In this document: piece after piece, positions 23,201 through 38,200 of the stretch
How the letters are laid out: the number at the start of each line of letters is the position of its first letter
How positions within the stretch are numbered: position 1 is the stretch's first letter
Assembly (NCBI GenBank): GCA_011033025.1
Contig: WFMF01000035.1
Coordinates: 787,826-851,825 of the forward strand
DNA: 64,000 bases
Origin: Beroe forskalii
Lineage: Eukaryota; Ctenophora; Nuda; Beroida; Beroidae
Direction: 5' to 3'
Notes under the pieces: generated by a model
Databases searched by the model: none
The model's input: the letters and a program-made list of their open reading frames with translations, nothing else
Told to the model about the DNA's origin: nothing
Translations under genes and position numbers: made by a program

Positions 23201-26200
23201 AATTTATTGTTTGAAACTAACGTAAGCTGGTGAGATGATGACTTCATTTCCAGTAGCGTAGTTGGAGGCAAACACACCCTCTGCTTTAGATTTTGGTATT
23301 TCGTCTTGGAGCAGGACTCCGCACCAATCATTCTGAAGGCGGGACAGTTAATTCATCAAACAAGGGATGGATCTCAGAGATCCAACCAGTCCCCAGTGTG
23401 AGACTATTAGGCTAGGGAAAGATCTTGCGCAATACATTGGGTAATGGGCATGAGCACAAGCTAATTAATCAACATCTATGCATCGTTTCATTGAGTTCCA
23501 AAAGGGCAACGTGAATTGTGACACATGACAAATCCCAGACCCTAGGAGTACATGGGATCTTGACTCTGCGTTTAAGTATGTAGTCTTGATTTGTATATTC
23601 CAAAAAGTCCACAAGACAGGATCTTTACCAGCATGTTTCGAGGGAGGGACATAACCAGCAACCCTGTCTCCCTATCGTATCTGAGTGTCAGTTGGAGCTG
23701 ACGGTGTGTCAGCAAAACTCGACGGAGGTGTTCTGGAAAGAAAAGGGGTCAAGAGGAAAACATCGAGACCGATTATATCTTCAAATCAATTTGAAACGTT
23801 TGGTGTCCCTGAAGAATTCTCTGAAGCGTTCACAGGATGAGGAGATGAAACTGGATAGAGCTATAGAAGTTCACGTTCAAAATTACCTGTTAGTTCAAAC
23901 TCTGAATTTTCTTCATCAAAAACCACTCCTTCTTTGTCCAACAGGATAACATCTGAGCGATACTTCACTGCTACTGTGCTCCTGAATATGATTCAAATGT
24001 TATTCCAAAATCCAAGTGGAAAATAGGGGAGGGATGGGGGAATATTGAATAGACTGAAGCGATAATAACCCATAACACCAACTGTATGTCAAAATCCACA
24101 AGAACTGAAGTCTGAACTTCGATTTATACAACAAAAGGATTAAGAAAGCTTTCAATTTCTTATCTCCCCTCTCACTATCTTATCTCTTACCCGTGCGCGT
24201 GCACGTGGAGTGGCACGCCCCCTCCAGTATCTGTCCTACAGGGCGTGAGGAGTTTAACTTCTGAAGTAGCTGTGAAGTCTGTGTAACTACCCCCACTGTG
24301 TAGTAGTGTCGGCCACTCCAGTATCCCACTGTAACTGTGCCTGAGAAGGGAGAAGGGGGTGTATTAGTGGGGGTTGTCATGGGAACATGGAATGGAAATT
24401 GATGCATTTTGTGGTGCCTGGAATTGATTATTTGAAGGAAAGAAGGAAGGTGTTGCTATGTGAATGATTATGATGCGGAAAAAGGGGCATTATTTGGTAC
24501 AAAACGACAATTTGACGAGTTTGAGTTTACACTTCACAAATAGCTATGACAGTATGAGAGAGAAATGTTTGAGAGAATTATTCAATTAGAATTTTGAAAC
24601 CTCGAGTCTCACAAGTAATGAATTATAATAAGACGGAAAGACATCGAATCAAGTTCTGGAGAAGTGGAGAGCTACAGAGAAAGATCAGCGGAAATTCGGC
24701 GATTGTTTTCTTTTAAAAACATAGATATTAGCTTATTAGCTTACAGCGAAAGAATCTCACTCAAAGATTGCGGAGATTTGGCGAATGATTTCTAAATGTG
24801 AACGATTTGTTTCATATTTTCCTCTAAAAACACTGAAATTGGCGACAAGAATATCCCAACATATAGAATCCCTGAACACGAATGATAGCTATATCCTGAC
24901 AGAGACACATACCCATTTCACCCGTTGGAGTGACAGTTACTCTTTGCTCAGGCGAGGTGGGTGCCAAGGTTGCTAATGGGGTTAGGTTACTAGGACATTG
25001 CCATGGTGTACGTTACCATGGAATTTGTTCGATTGAGAATTCCATTATTAATAGATTTTTTGATTGAACCATTTTAACGTACTAGAAACTTATTTCATAA
25101 AAAACAACTTTCGATCTTTCTCAATTATCAAACTTACTAATTTCTGAGCATTTTCCAGGGTTACAAGGTTTTGTCTGCTCTGTCTTTTTGCAATCTCTCA
25201 ACTTACACTGTCTCCTTCTTACCCGTTGTCCTGTGAGATAAGAAGCTGATAAAAATCCCTCTTGGACAGAGAAATAGATTTTATTCCACCAAAAATCGTA
25301 AAATTTATCAAACTAGGCACTAAAGAGTTTGGATATTCTTAAAGGGTTTGAACCCATAATCCTCTTACCTGGTCCACAGACCACATCACACGCCGACCAC
25401 TCACTCCACTCATCATCACGCTTCCTATCTTTCTTTCGTGCTGTGGAATGAGGCTCAATATGTAAAGGGAAAGGGAGTATATAACTCAGAAACTCAATAA
25501 AATTAAACTGAATTAAAGACAGATATAAAAGCAATTCTAAAATAAAAAAAATAAATCATTCTCCCATCCAGTACACTGTACCTCGTCAGTCTGCACTAAC
25601 CGGGAATGACTTTGACATAAACATCCTGAGTCACAACTCCCCTACTATCCGTAGCTTGGTGTCTATACCATCCTTCCTGATCTATGCTGATGTTTTCAAT
25701 GGTAACTGACACGGACCTCACACCCTCTGTTCCACTGAGATTGTCCAGGAGAGGAGCCAGGGAGGAGGGCGAATGGAGTTCACTCCTGAGGAGAGGGGGT
25801 GAATCAAGAATTGGAATACTATTTTTTCTGGAATTAATTCAAATCTCGTAAACTAAAATACAGTTTTTGATCAAGATCAGCACCTCATTTTTTTCGGAAA
25901 AGTTAGGATAAGGCAATAGTTAACCATTTTTTTGTACCCATAGAAGGGTTTAACTTGACTAATAAGATGAACTTACCCTGATTTGACTATGGTGACCCAT
26001 GGAGCTGGTGCCCCGAACGCCGTAGCGTACAGCGTCAGGTTATCCTTCTCCTTCACAGTTATGAAGGGGTCAGAGGTGTTGATGAAATACGGTGTTACGT
26101 CATCTGAGGTAGGAAAACATGAGGTTTTTCATTCGAAGCTTCAAAGGTGGTACTCTCTAAAAAGATTCCCAGATATGAAGAGCTTGGAATATTGGAATAA

Positions 26201-29200
26201 CTGAGAATTTCCGAACCATCCAAAACATTTTTGGCATACATATTCGCACTTTTTATGACCATCGTAAAACCAGTACCTTTCACCCTGACTGTGACCTCGC
26301 CGCTAACTGCCCCGTACTCGTTGCTAGTGTATGTTTTACAATGACTATAAATAATGGAACTATGGTGATGGCTTAATCCATTAGTGTTATTACTGCCTGG
26401 TCACGGTTTCTATTTATAGACATTATAAAACCACTTCATTACAGACGATACAAGGACAAGTAAACAAGTAGGGGGATTTCATATAAACCATGAATGAACG
26501 CTGATAGCTCTCTGATTTCATGCAAAGCCTTGGTACTTCTTTCAATATTAATGAAGCTAGCGCAAATTCGGAACTCGTTAAAATCGAAATTCATTGTAAA
26601 TATCTGAAGAAAATTCAGCAAATAAATAATCACTTTTGAATGCTTGATTGGCATCAGCGCAGGCAGCTGGAAACTCCAATATTCTACTATATAACTATCA
26701 GACACATGGCAATCAAGGATATATTCGTTTTTATTTTTTCTTACCATACAACGCGAGGGGCAGGGAACCCCGAGATTCTGAAGTCTATGACGAGGGTCAT
26801 GCCGGTATGAGTAGTGATATCCGGGAGGGGGTGAAGTCCGCCCTTCCTCTCTTAGTGCGTCATCGAATGGGGACTCCTCAGGGCTGAGTAGTTTGTTTGT
26901 TAGTTCGCTTGTAAACCGAGGGTTGGGCTGGCAATGTGCCGGAATAGTAATAATATACATTTACAATTACTAGATATTAGTAAAATGAATGATTTTGGAA
27001 TTCAGTACATATATTGAAAGTAGAAGTAAAATTTACACCGTTCCATCGGCCCAATAGTAAAGAACTATACCAACATGGGTGTGTCTTAATCTGGGGTTTG
27101 AGGTTGGATCCACGATGGCATATAGGTCAAATATATACCAAAAAAGTTTCAAAAATTTTCGATGCGGAAACCCATTTTTGGGCCACGCCCATTTTGGGCA
27201 GTGACCAAAAATGAATCAACGATATCTCAGCTTCTATTTGAGGAAAAGTTATAAATGACCACTCTAACTGACATTAGGGTGTCGGTTTTACTAAAGGTAA
27301 ACATTTTAAGGTTCTCTCTCATCCTGTTCCCAGATAATCCCAAATTTGGCCATTTTGGCTGTCCGTCAGGCCCAATTTGGGCATATGGGCAGCTTATATC
27401 ATCAGAACCATGTTACTCGACTGAGAAGTATCGGTTTTATGAGGGTAGAGCATGGTTTCAAGGCTCTATCTCAACCCGCTCCCGAGATAATCCCCAATTT
27501 GGCCATTTCGGCTGTCCGTCAGGCCCAATTTCGGCATATGGGCCATGAGATGGAGAACATCAGAACCATAACTCGACTGGAAATGATCAGTTTATGAGGG
27601 GTGTTTTTTAAGATCTATCTCCCGTTCCAGATCATCCCCAATATTTTTGGCTGTCCATAAAGGCCCATCCTGGGCATTTGGACAACATGAAATGGAGAAC
27701 ATCAGAACCATGTAACTCGACCGAAATGATCGGTTTATGAGGACAGAAACATGTTTGTCTATCTCAACCTGTTCCCGAGATAATCCCCGATATGGCCATT
27801 TGGCTGTCCATGAGGCCCATCCTGGGCATTTGGACAGCTTATGGAGATGAGAAACATCAGAACCATGTAATTCGCTGATCGGTTTTATAAGGTTAGAAGT
27901 TTTAAGTTTTTAAGGCTCTATCTCAACCTGTTCCCAGAGATAATCCCCAATATGTACATTTGGCTGTCCATCATCCTGGGCATTTGGACAGCTTATTTAT
28001 CAGAACCATGTAACCCGACGGGGGAAATGATCGGTTTTTCGTGTTTTAAAACCTATTCAACCCCGTTCCCCGAGATAATTCTAAATTTTTGATTTTAGCG
28101 GACCTAAAGCTCAATTGGTGTACTCAGCTAAAATTCGATGTAATGACTAACTAACATCATTCGGTGTGGTGTAAGTTCAGATCCCCAAGTTCTCGAGTAA
28201 TTTTCCTCACTTCTCCAAGACTCGTTATCCGATGAACTCTGAAGTTTTTAACAGGTGTTATTGAGGTGAGTATAATAGGTTTCTCAATTTCAGATAATCT
28301 CAACATTTTCGGCGCATTATATTCAATAGCCGAATCAGCTTTGTAACAAATTATAGAACCTTGACGTTTTCGCTTGCAGGTCTATAATATATAGAAACTT
28401 GCCTGATCGGGTCCATATTGGTTTAGACCCTCGCCCTACGGGCTCGGGCCAAACCGGATACATCCCTCAGGCAGTATCCCAAAATGGACCCGATAAGTAT
28501 GTATTTCATAGACACGTGTCATACTAACATTGAAGACGTCAGTAAAGACGGTACCCAGCAATAGATATATTATATCATGTCAGTGATCACCCCCGTAATT
28601 ATAATTCAGGTGTGATAATTATCGATATATCACCCCTAAAACTACTGTATAGTGGCGCGCAAAAATTTTCTAAAGGAGCAAATGAAACCAAATATAAAAA
28701 CAAATCTGGGCGGTAAACAGCCATCCCGAAAAAATGAATGCAGAAAAAACTGGTAGTTTGATAAAGAGCACTTTACAAATCTATAAAGGCGTTCAACGTC
28801 GGACCCGAGTGGAAGAAAGCTACTGTTGTATGGCTAGCCCTGGCTGAATCCTGAAGAAAGAACCCTCTGATATAGGCGTAAATAGCGAAATCAAGCAATA
28901 GGTCTAGCCAAGTAGGGGTCGGGTGATAATACGTGTTGCTATCGAAAATTATAACTCGGCCTGACGCTCGTGTGATAATTTTCGATATATACTCCCATTC
29001 GTTAGTTAATCGTTCAATACATGGACAATATATCCGGGTGAATACACAATAGAGAAGGATATATAATCCGTCATACTGTACTGTTAAACTCGATAAAAAG
29101 GATGCCATGCCCAAAGGGACTCATTGCAGGTGAAACGAAGATCGCAAAATGTTCTTGTTTCCTTAGTTTGAAGAACCCTTGTTTTTTGTGTCTTCTTATG

Positions 29201-32200
29201 CTTCGATAACAGTAACATGTTTATTTTGATATCATGATGATCTATATCTTATTTTATGTTTCATGCCAATTGTCAAATTGATAAACCAAACATTCTCTGC
29301 AGTAAATGTTTATTGTTTGGTAGATTTATAAACTAATTCAAGAATAATAGAATGACCATCTCATGTTCAGATAGAGCCTTTAAACCATGCTCCACTCATA
29401 AAACAGCCATTTCCAGTGGAGTTACATGGTTCTTTGGTTTGCGAGATGGCCTCCATCTCACTCATCGCTGTGCAAATGCCGAAAATGGGCCTCATGGACA
29501 GCCAAAATGACCATATTGGGGATTATCTCGGAACAGGGTTGGGATAGAGCCTTAAAACATGCTCTACCCTCATAAACCGATCATTTTTACATGGTTCTTC
29601 TTTCCATCTCATAAAAACTGTCCAAATGCCCAAAATGGGCCTCATGGACAGCCAAAATGGCCAAATTGGGGATTATCTCAGGAGCGGTTTGAGATAGAGC
29701 CTTGAAACCATGCTCTACCCTCATAAACTGACCATTTCCAGTCGAGTTACATGGTTCTGATGTTCTCCATCTCATAAGCTGCCCATATGCCAAAATTGGG
29801 CCTGACGGACAGCCGAAATGGCCAAATTTGGGATTATCTCGGGACTGGGTTGAGATAGAGCCTTGAAACCATGCTCTACCCTCATAAACTGATCATTTCC
29901 AGTCGAGTTATATGGTTCTGATGTTCTCCATCTCATAAGCTACCCATATGCCCAAATTGGGCCTGACGGACAGCCAAAATGACCAAATTTGGGATTATCT
30001 CGGGAACGGGACGAGATAGAACCTTAAAACCATGTTCTACCCTAGTAAAACCGCTAATTCTACGTCAGTTAGAGTGGTCATTTATAACTTTTCCTCAAAT
30101 AGAAGCTGAGATATCGTTGATTCATTTTTTGGTCACTGCCCAAAATGGGCGTGGCCCAAAAATGGGTTTCCGCATCGAAAATTTTTGAAACTTTTTTTTG
30201 GTATATATTTGACCTATATGCTATCGGATCCAACGCTCAAACCTAGATTAAGATTTATTTCACACCCATGTTCAGATATATCAAATACAGCCCTTACTAC
30301 AAGTGAAGAGCTGTATTTATTTCAGCGCATAACATATGCCGCGAAATTAAATTAGAACGAAGCATACGCTTACACCTTCAAAACATACATGTATAAATAT
30401 ACGCGATAAATTGAATTTCGGGTGGATAAAAATGCCCCATTTCCCTTGATTTCATACACACGGTCAAAGTACTGCAAAATAAGCGCGGTTAATTGAATTT
30501 GACGAAGGACTGTATTAAGAAGTAATTAATTTATTATACAGACTAGCAGGCCCGATGGGCCTGCAATTACATTGCTCACTCGGCTCAGACTTGAGACTAA
30601 GCGCAAAATCAAATTCATAATTTTACGCCGCGCATTTTGTCTTGTAAGTTCGTAACTATATCTGAAATAACTTTGCGACGCGCGCAGAGTTTCTGCGTTG
30701 CGCGCAAGATTAAAATGCGCGCGCATGTCGCGTTTTGTTAGTTCAACAATTTTGTTTTCCCTTACGTTTACGTGAAGTGTTCTGAATCGAACTTCGTGAA
30801 CTTCTCATTAATTTTGAAACACGCCGAGACGTACGGACATCGTTCAGTGCGAATTTATTTCATCGGTTGAACTCTAACGCTTAGAGATTTTTTGTAATAA
30901 CTTCCTACTTTCCTAAACTTCCAATAACTGTCGTCCTAAATATTCCTACATGGCTCATGAAATTTAAAGTTTAAAAGCATCAACATTTAAAAGCAACATA
31001 TTGGCATCTTAAATCACTAACGTAATAGTAACACTACATTGCGAACTACTTTATGCTGCACGTGCGCAAATATCCAATCTCCATAGCAACGGCACCTCTT
31101 TTCTCCCGTTTGCATTCATTTCTCTTGATATTTTCTTGGCAAGCTCAAATTTAATTGTATACGGCGGCACAGACAGAGTACAGACATAATTCACGTGCTC
31201 TTACGAAATTATAATTAAGATGTTATAAGAGCAGCGATGCGGTAAATTAAAGTAATATTCGCAAGTTAAAGTAACATTAATTGTTCCCTGAAGACGTAGC
31301 AATTTAGATTTTTATCAACATGAACCATGACCGAACGATACTGACTGATCACTTCAGTTCACTTCAGAGTAAAGGTTATATTCGGCATGAAAACCCTTGA
31401 AATTTTTCAAAACACTATGTGCCTCCTACCTATCACTCTGATGTAGGTATGCGCCACGTCGTAACCATGTTTATTCCACGCTACACACTGATACCAGGCA
31501 CTGCTGAAAACCTGCGAGGATAGATGGAATGACAAACAGTGGATTGTAAAGATGAGAACGAGATATTTTACAGAATTGTAGCTGTTAATCATGCAAAAAA
31601 TTGACATTTGATTGGTTACTGTAAATCTTAGCAGTGAGTCCGAGCAGCAAGTGTGTCAAATTTTGGTTTATAGAAATTGTACTTCTCGACACAGGCCTAG
31701 ATTACAAGAAATGAGTGGAAAGGCCTAGAGTTTATCAGTTCAGGTGCAAGCTCAGATGGACGATCGGTCACCTGTATTCTCGTAGTGGTCCTGATAGCGC
31801 ACACGCCGTTGTTATTGCCCCTTTCAGCCGCAACCAACCCCTCCTTGTCAACATCTACACTCATCACTGACACGCTGGGTTGCGGGCGACCTGGAAAGGG
31901 GGATACAAAGTGCTGTGGGTACAGTACTTGATATTTCATAATTGATTTGACATTAGATCACGAAAAATCATCTTTCTGTGACATTTTGTCGATGCCAAGT
32001 TAATGACAGTATTCTGCTTACCCTTTGCATTGCAGGCGAGTGAAACTGACTGGCCATGCTCAACTTCCAAGAACTCAGGCGGTTGTAGGGTGATTACTGG
32101 GTAACCAATAACTGAAGAATGGATTAGTGCTTATATTTTGAAAAAAAGGGCGTTTAATGATCTCCTTTGATCATATTCGAATCGCTGAATCTTGTATAAG

Positions 32201-35200
32201 GACGAAGACTTCGTGTAAATAACTGCATACATCAGATATATCACTCTAACCGCTTGGGATTGGTATGCTTGACTCTGTCATATTCATGATAAGTGATAAC
32301 TAAATGGCTTGCATGATAGTCCGAGCTCAGTAACTTATCTTAATATGGGGAGAATCATCTACATGATAATGGAAAATTTGCGCGGCAAATTCTAGGCTCT
32401 GCGATGAGCCCATGATCTGTCTGAGCCATTTGCAATTGAGGAATTTGAAATCATCTACGAAGGGTTTGGTAAGACCAATAACCAAAACTTTTGACTCGTA
32501 ACGATCCGGCCATCTACCCCGTGAAAAGTATCTCATTCTCCATGAAACTCCTGCAAGTTGCAACAGTTCCTCATTGCAGCTCCACTTTCATTTTCTACAG
32601 AAAATGGGCACTTTCCTTTGAACGAAAAGTATGCCAGCTATGCTGCACTATAGCAGCTGCCTGCACTTTTCTGGAATCCCGCATCGGGATACAACAGCTT
32701 TGACTGTCTCATGTGCCGCGCATTCATGTGGTTGAAAGTAAAGCATACCACGCGCGCGCTGCGCGCGGCGCAAAACAGCAGGATCTACCGAATAATTTCT
32801 TCAAAAGAGTGTCATTCGGCGCCGCGCGTTCCTGCAAGTTTTCATTGGCGCTGAAAATTATCATGCTGGAAAGTTGTTATTATCAGAAATCAACAGTGTT
32901 AAAGTGATGAAATTAATATTCCGTCGGGATTCGAGGGAATTTCAGTCAAAACCACAGACACACGAGGGCTGGTCCACTTAATTTAGACAGGTAATTTGAT
33001 TAACTGTAATCTATCCTTTATTCGGGATAATGATAAATAATATTACTCATATTACAAAACATGGAATTTTTGGCGACTAGAGGAGCTCTTCGAGTGTTGA
33101 AGTTTCATCGAAGTTAAAAACGCCCTGATGGCTAAATGCTGCACACGAAAAATACGCGACTCCACGTTATAAATTCACTGTAATAACCCATGATAATAAC
33201 GTCTGTACCCTCAACATATTGCTTATCTTTGATGTTTACTTGGTATCTATATATGAAGTGTAACGGTACTCACCACTGGTATTGTAAGGGTTGTCAGGGC
33301 AGAAGCACGCTTTTCTCTCCTTCACCTCACCCCTGAAACAATATACGTGTTTGATGCTGTGTCGAATGGCACGAAAAGACTTCCATGTATGCTGTTTTTA
33401 AACTTCAGTTCAATCAAACTCGTGTCGGCTCGTGTCAATACAAGACCCAAGTCGCAGTTCGGGGCTTTCTAACATTCTATCATCTACGAGAAATATTTCA
33501 AACCAGCTGACCAGAATTTTGTCATAAGTTAACTATTCAAGTTAATCACTTTCATTTGACAGCATGTCGTGTTCTTTCACTAAAACTTACGAGCAAGCCG
33601 ATCCCCCAAGCCTTGGGGTTGGTTGAGAGCAGGATCTAAACCGGTAACTGTAAAGTGTGGTGCAGTCACAGGGCCCCCAGTCTGACCAAGCGGTGAAACC
33701 TCCGTCTACTGGCACTGAGTGGGGTGAGGGAATTAGCCTTAGAGTGGGAAGGAGGGAGGATATTAGATTCGGTGGGGATTAGAGTGGGTGAGAGAGGGGG
33801 TTAGAGTGGAGAGGGGAGGAGGGAGTTAGAGTGGGTGAGAGGGGTGGGGCTGAGAAGTGCAGAGCGTGAGGGAACAAACTTTCGGTTTCTTTATCTTGCC
33901 TGATCGGGCCCCTATTGGGCTGGAGCTCTAAACCGGATGTACATTGTACATCCTTCTAGCCGCGCCCGAGGGATGTATCCCAAAATGGACACGATAGGCG
34001 CGTGTCTATGTATTTCACAGGCTCACTTATATACTGGATTCCATCGTGATACTACAATAGTAAAGGTTTGCAGCCAGCTGATGTAGAGCTGGCTTAATTC
34101 ATAGCTTCAAAATACCCTCATTTGAAGTCCTAGATCCCCGCTAGGACACATCTCAGGCTTCAATGATGTTATAATGTGCTACTGGCGCTTAGGTAGGGAA
34201 AAGCCAAAGAAATCATACGTATACACACGCGATTTTTACTGGTTTCTCTGCCTGGGACTCAAACACACTCTTTAATGAGAGCTATGACATAAACCGATTT
34301 TACCAGAAAGTCACGTGTGCTCTTTGAGCTATATAATCCTAGCAGAGGAATATTCTAGCGTCAAATGTTCACCGTTCTGTCGTAAAACCTACCACTTAAC
34401 CAACCATGGAACACCTCCGCAAGCTACACATATCACCCAACAATCCTACATGGAAGTGATTTACATTTAACATAAACATAATATATAAATACAACCACTC
34501 CATATCACCATTCGCACATAACCACTGTAAAAACAAGGCTTCCTCTGACACCTGTCATCAGCAGCACAGGCTAACAGCTCCTCGCTTAGCTGCACGGAAC
34601 TGTTACAGAACAAAGTACAGGATGACTTGTGAGCAGTGACGTCATTATCATGGTTTAGAATGGTGAGTTGATGACGACAAGCTTCCGTGTTTCGGTATAT
34701 ATTGAATCATCGTGTTAAGGTGTGTTACGCTTTGCTGTAACGGAGAGTACGTATTAATCCTTATATGGAGTGTTTCTGGGTTTCAAGTTGTTGCTATAGT
34801 TACTAACTGGAACTGTTGCTATAGTTACTAACTGGAACATGTTCGACAGGTATATTTCAACTGTTCGTGGTGTGAGGATGTACTGAAAGGTTGTGGGTGG
34901 TGGGAAGCAGTGATCTATTTCTGAAGTCATGTCGGGAATATATCGTAGTCTTATGATCTGCTGATTCCTGTATTTCAAACGATTTTTGGATCTACTTTTG
35001 AACAATTGATCTAGGCCAAAACACTAAATAAAATCTGGTACAGAAGTCAAAACATCGTGGCTGGCTGTTGGATATAGTACAGTAACTGGTTTCATGTCAA
35101 ACTGGTGTCAGAGAATTAACTGGTGTCAGAGAATTCACTGGTGTCAGAGAATTAACTGGTGTCAGAGAATAAACTGGTGTCAGAGAATTCACTGGTGTCA

Positions 35201-38200
35201 GAGAATTAACTGGTTCCATGTCAGACTGGTGTCAGAGAATTCAGTTGTGTCAGCGTTAAGGTGAAAGAAGAACTGGTGAAACTCAGTGAAACTCATTGAA
35301 AGAAAATTTATGTACGTGACTTACCAGAATGTGTAACTAGAATCCACACCAAGGTAGAAAGAAGCGGGGAAATAAGTGACATATCATTAAGACATTGAAA
35401 CGTTCAATGATGCACTAAGATGAAAGATATCAAAATATTACAGAAGTAATTAATTCGAATATCGATAAAAGATTACAATCAAGTTTCAAACAAAAATACC
35501 AAAAAAAATAAATTACAGCATTAACCACACCTCTGGCTCTAAAACTGGACTCAAATTTCAAAATCAAACAAAGCACGATCAGCATCGCAAAGAATTGCAA
35601 GGAAGCGGTTTTAGGGATAGCATTGATTTCAACAAATTCCTGGAGTGGGTACGACACACGACAAAAATGAATCCCAAAGTACAAGTTATGAGATAAAGTA
35701 ATAATATATTACGGTAATATGCATTCGTTTAACAGTATGGGAATGGGCAAATTTATCCAGAATATATTCAAGCTAGCACACGGTTCAGAAAGGGCTTCAT
35801 ACACTACAACACTTAGCATTTTATATATGTATCAGGCGAGTATATAATATATATTAATGAAGGTCGCGTCTGAAGAATAAGCGTGTTGGTGTCGCGAATA
35901 AAACCACTCAAAATCATAATAATCTCGTGACTCTGAACTGCCTTTTTTCCATACACGACCTGTATTCAGCTCCATCGAGGCGTGATGTGAATCTCTACAG
36001 GGCAGGAAGGTTATGAAGTCATTATATGAGAAGAAGGGAGACATTGCAGTAAATTAACTGGTACTGAGTTCTCTTACTGACACTTGGCTCGGATTGATGC
36101 CTCATGCGTCTCCATTGTAACAATTAATATTTTAAATTAAACGGTTAAATTAATTACAGTGATTGGACGACTAGGAACTAGGAGCGAATTTTAAAAGGAC
36201 CGTTCGACAAAAAATATGGCAAAGAACTATCCTGCATAAGTTAAGAGAGTCGAAACTCGAAATTGAATTATACAAACGAATTCACAGTCTAAACCTAAGG
36301 AAACCATAATAAAATATCCAAAAAGCTAGACAATGGTAAACTACTCAAACCAATGCCTAAGAATTCCTTAAAGAGGAATATTAACATATTCAGTATCCCA
36401 TATAATGTATAATATATGAGCATATAATGCAATCTTAGAATGTTTAAATCCTTATGAACCTTATGAAAGAGCTGTTCTTGAGACCATTAACGTTCACCAA
36501 ATAAGCACAAACTCACGCGCGAACAGTGGTTCAACCATCCTTTGATCCTCAGAATGTTCCATGTCCATGTTCCAATTAATTATATCAACGCATTCACCAG
36601 AGTTCATTCAAGATGGATTGATCCACTGTATATTCCTCAATGTGCAAGCAATATAATGCAGAGTAACGCTAGAGGTCGTCTTTCGAGTCGTCATAATGTG
36701 CAAGTAATATTACAGGCCCGACCCTTTTCTCTGTCACAGGACAACACTCGAGAAATAGGCGGTTATGAGATGACGTCATTACCATAGCGCAATGTAGTGC
36801 GTTGATGACTTAAAACTGCCCATGCTTTTTGCTCGTTTCTGTCACTAATGTGCTTCACAGAAATACTGAATATAACTAAAGGATAACCACAAAGTTGCTT
36901 CTTTACCACCCACTTCCACTTCACTACCACCCACTTCCAGTTAACTACCACACATTACCACTTTACAATGTACTTAATAATGAGTATTCAATGTATTCTA
37001 TTGAGATGGGATTCTACTTCACAAGTATTGCAATATGGACAGTAATAAGAAAGTAGCTATTGAGACGGAATACTGATTCAGAAGTTTAAGCAAGACAATA
37101 TTTATTACAAACTACAAAAAGGTGGATGGGAAATAAATAAAATGTATTTTATTGAAAGCTAGCACGGGCAAGGGCAAATCAGGAATAACGGACTACCTTG
37201 ATTAAGTTAATATGTTGTATACTCAAATAGTTAAACTTCCATCACGTTTTTATACTTTGATACACGTCACGTTTCGCGTCTTTATTTGTACAAAACTACG
37301 GAAAGAATTTGAGCTTCCAATTTTTGAAGTGCACTTTGGTTTTAAAGAATAAACGAATGTCTCCCTAAAACGTTTGAGCTTATTAGTTCAAATGAAAACA
37401 TCAAAATTTCAACACTTTTTCCCTGAATAAGGTCGTGCATATAAAACATACGAACAGGAAGCAACGATCCTTAAAAGATGGAACAAACTGTTTTAAATAA
37501 ATATGCTGCAATGAAATACACGTCTAGAACTTGTTAACACTCATTTGACACCTGTCTTACTAAGTCATATAATAGTTCCCATTTTAACATTATTTATAGA
37601 CTTATAGCATGGATGGAGAACCAGATTCGAATTTTAGAAATTTAATTGAAGATTTTAACTTTTTCAATGTGCAGAAGAGTGTAGAAATGAAGAGTTTCTG
37701 CAACAAAAGGATCTGATGCGTCTGCGAAATAAGATTACAATGGAAGCCTTTATTCATTGGCTCAGCAGTAAAACATCAAGCCATAGCAGCCAATAATTTC
37801 AATAAAAGAATAAAATCAACTTCATCATTGCTTTATCCTGCCTGCTGACATTGCCGATTGGGCATGCCTGTTTTCAGATCCCTGTGACTCTTTGTATTTT
37901 CCGGATTTACTTATCTACTCTGAACCTATCCCTATACTTCCCACGCCCTAGATCTACACTCTTCTTGCGGTTGCAAATATTAACTGCAGCTATTTTCCGA
38001 CGGCTGACATTAGGAAAATCAACTTAGCTGTCCGTTGCATGCCTGCAAAGCGCAGATCCAGAACCCTCGCCGTCAAATTAACTTGTTTACCCTTCCCACA
38101 CCCTACGAATAAACTTGTTTACTCCATACCCTACTCTCATAAAAATCCACCCCAGATTGCAGAATGCAGACCTCACTCCAACACTTTTCCTGCGGTTGCA

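Noticed and set aside
26439..26960. 173-codon minus-strand ORF overlapping Ig domain 2
   Set aside because: The Ig strand pattern is in a different frame with a proper donor; the long frame reads through intron sequence.
28720..29114. 113-codon ORF in the centre of the 27-30 kb element as a transposase
   Set aside because: No transposase motif, no similarity recognised, and the sequence is made of small inverted repeats.
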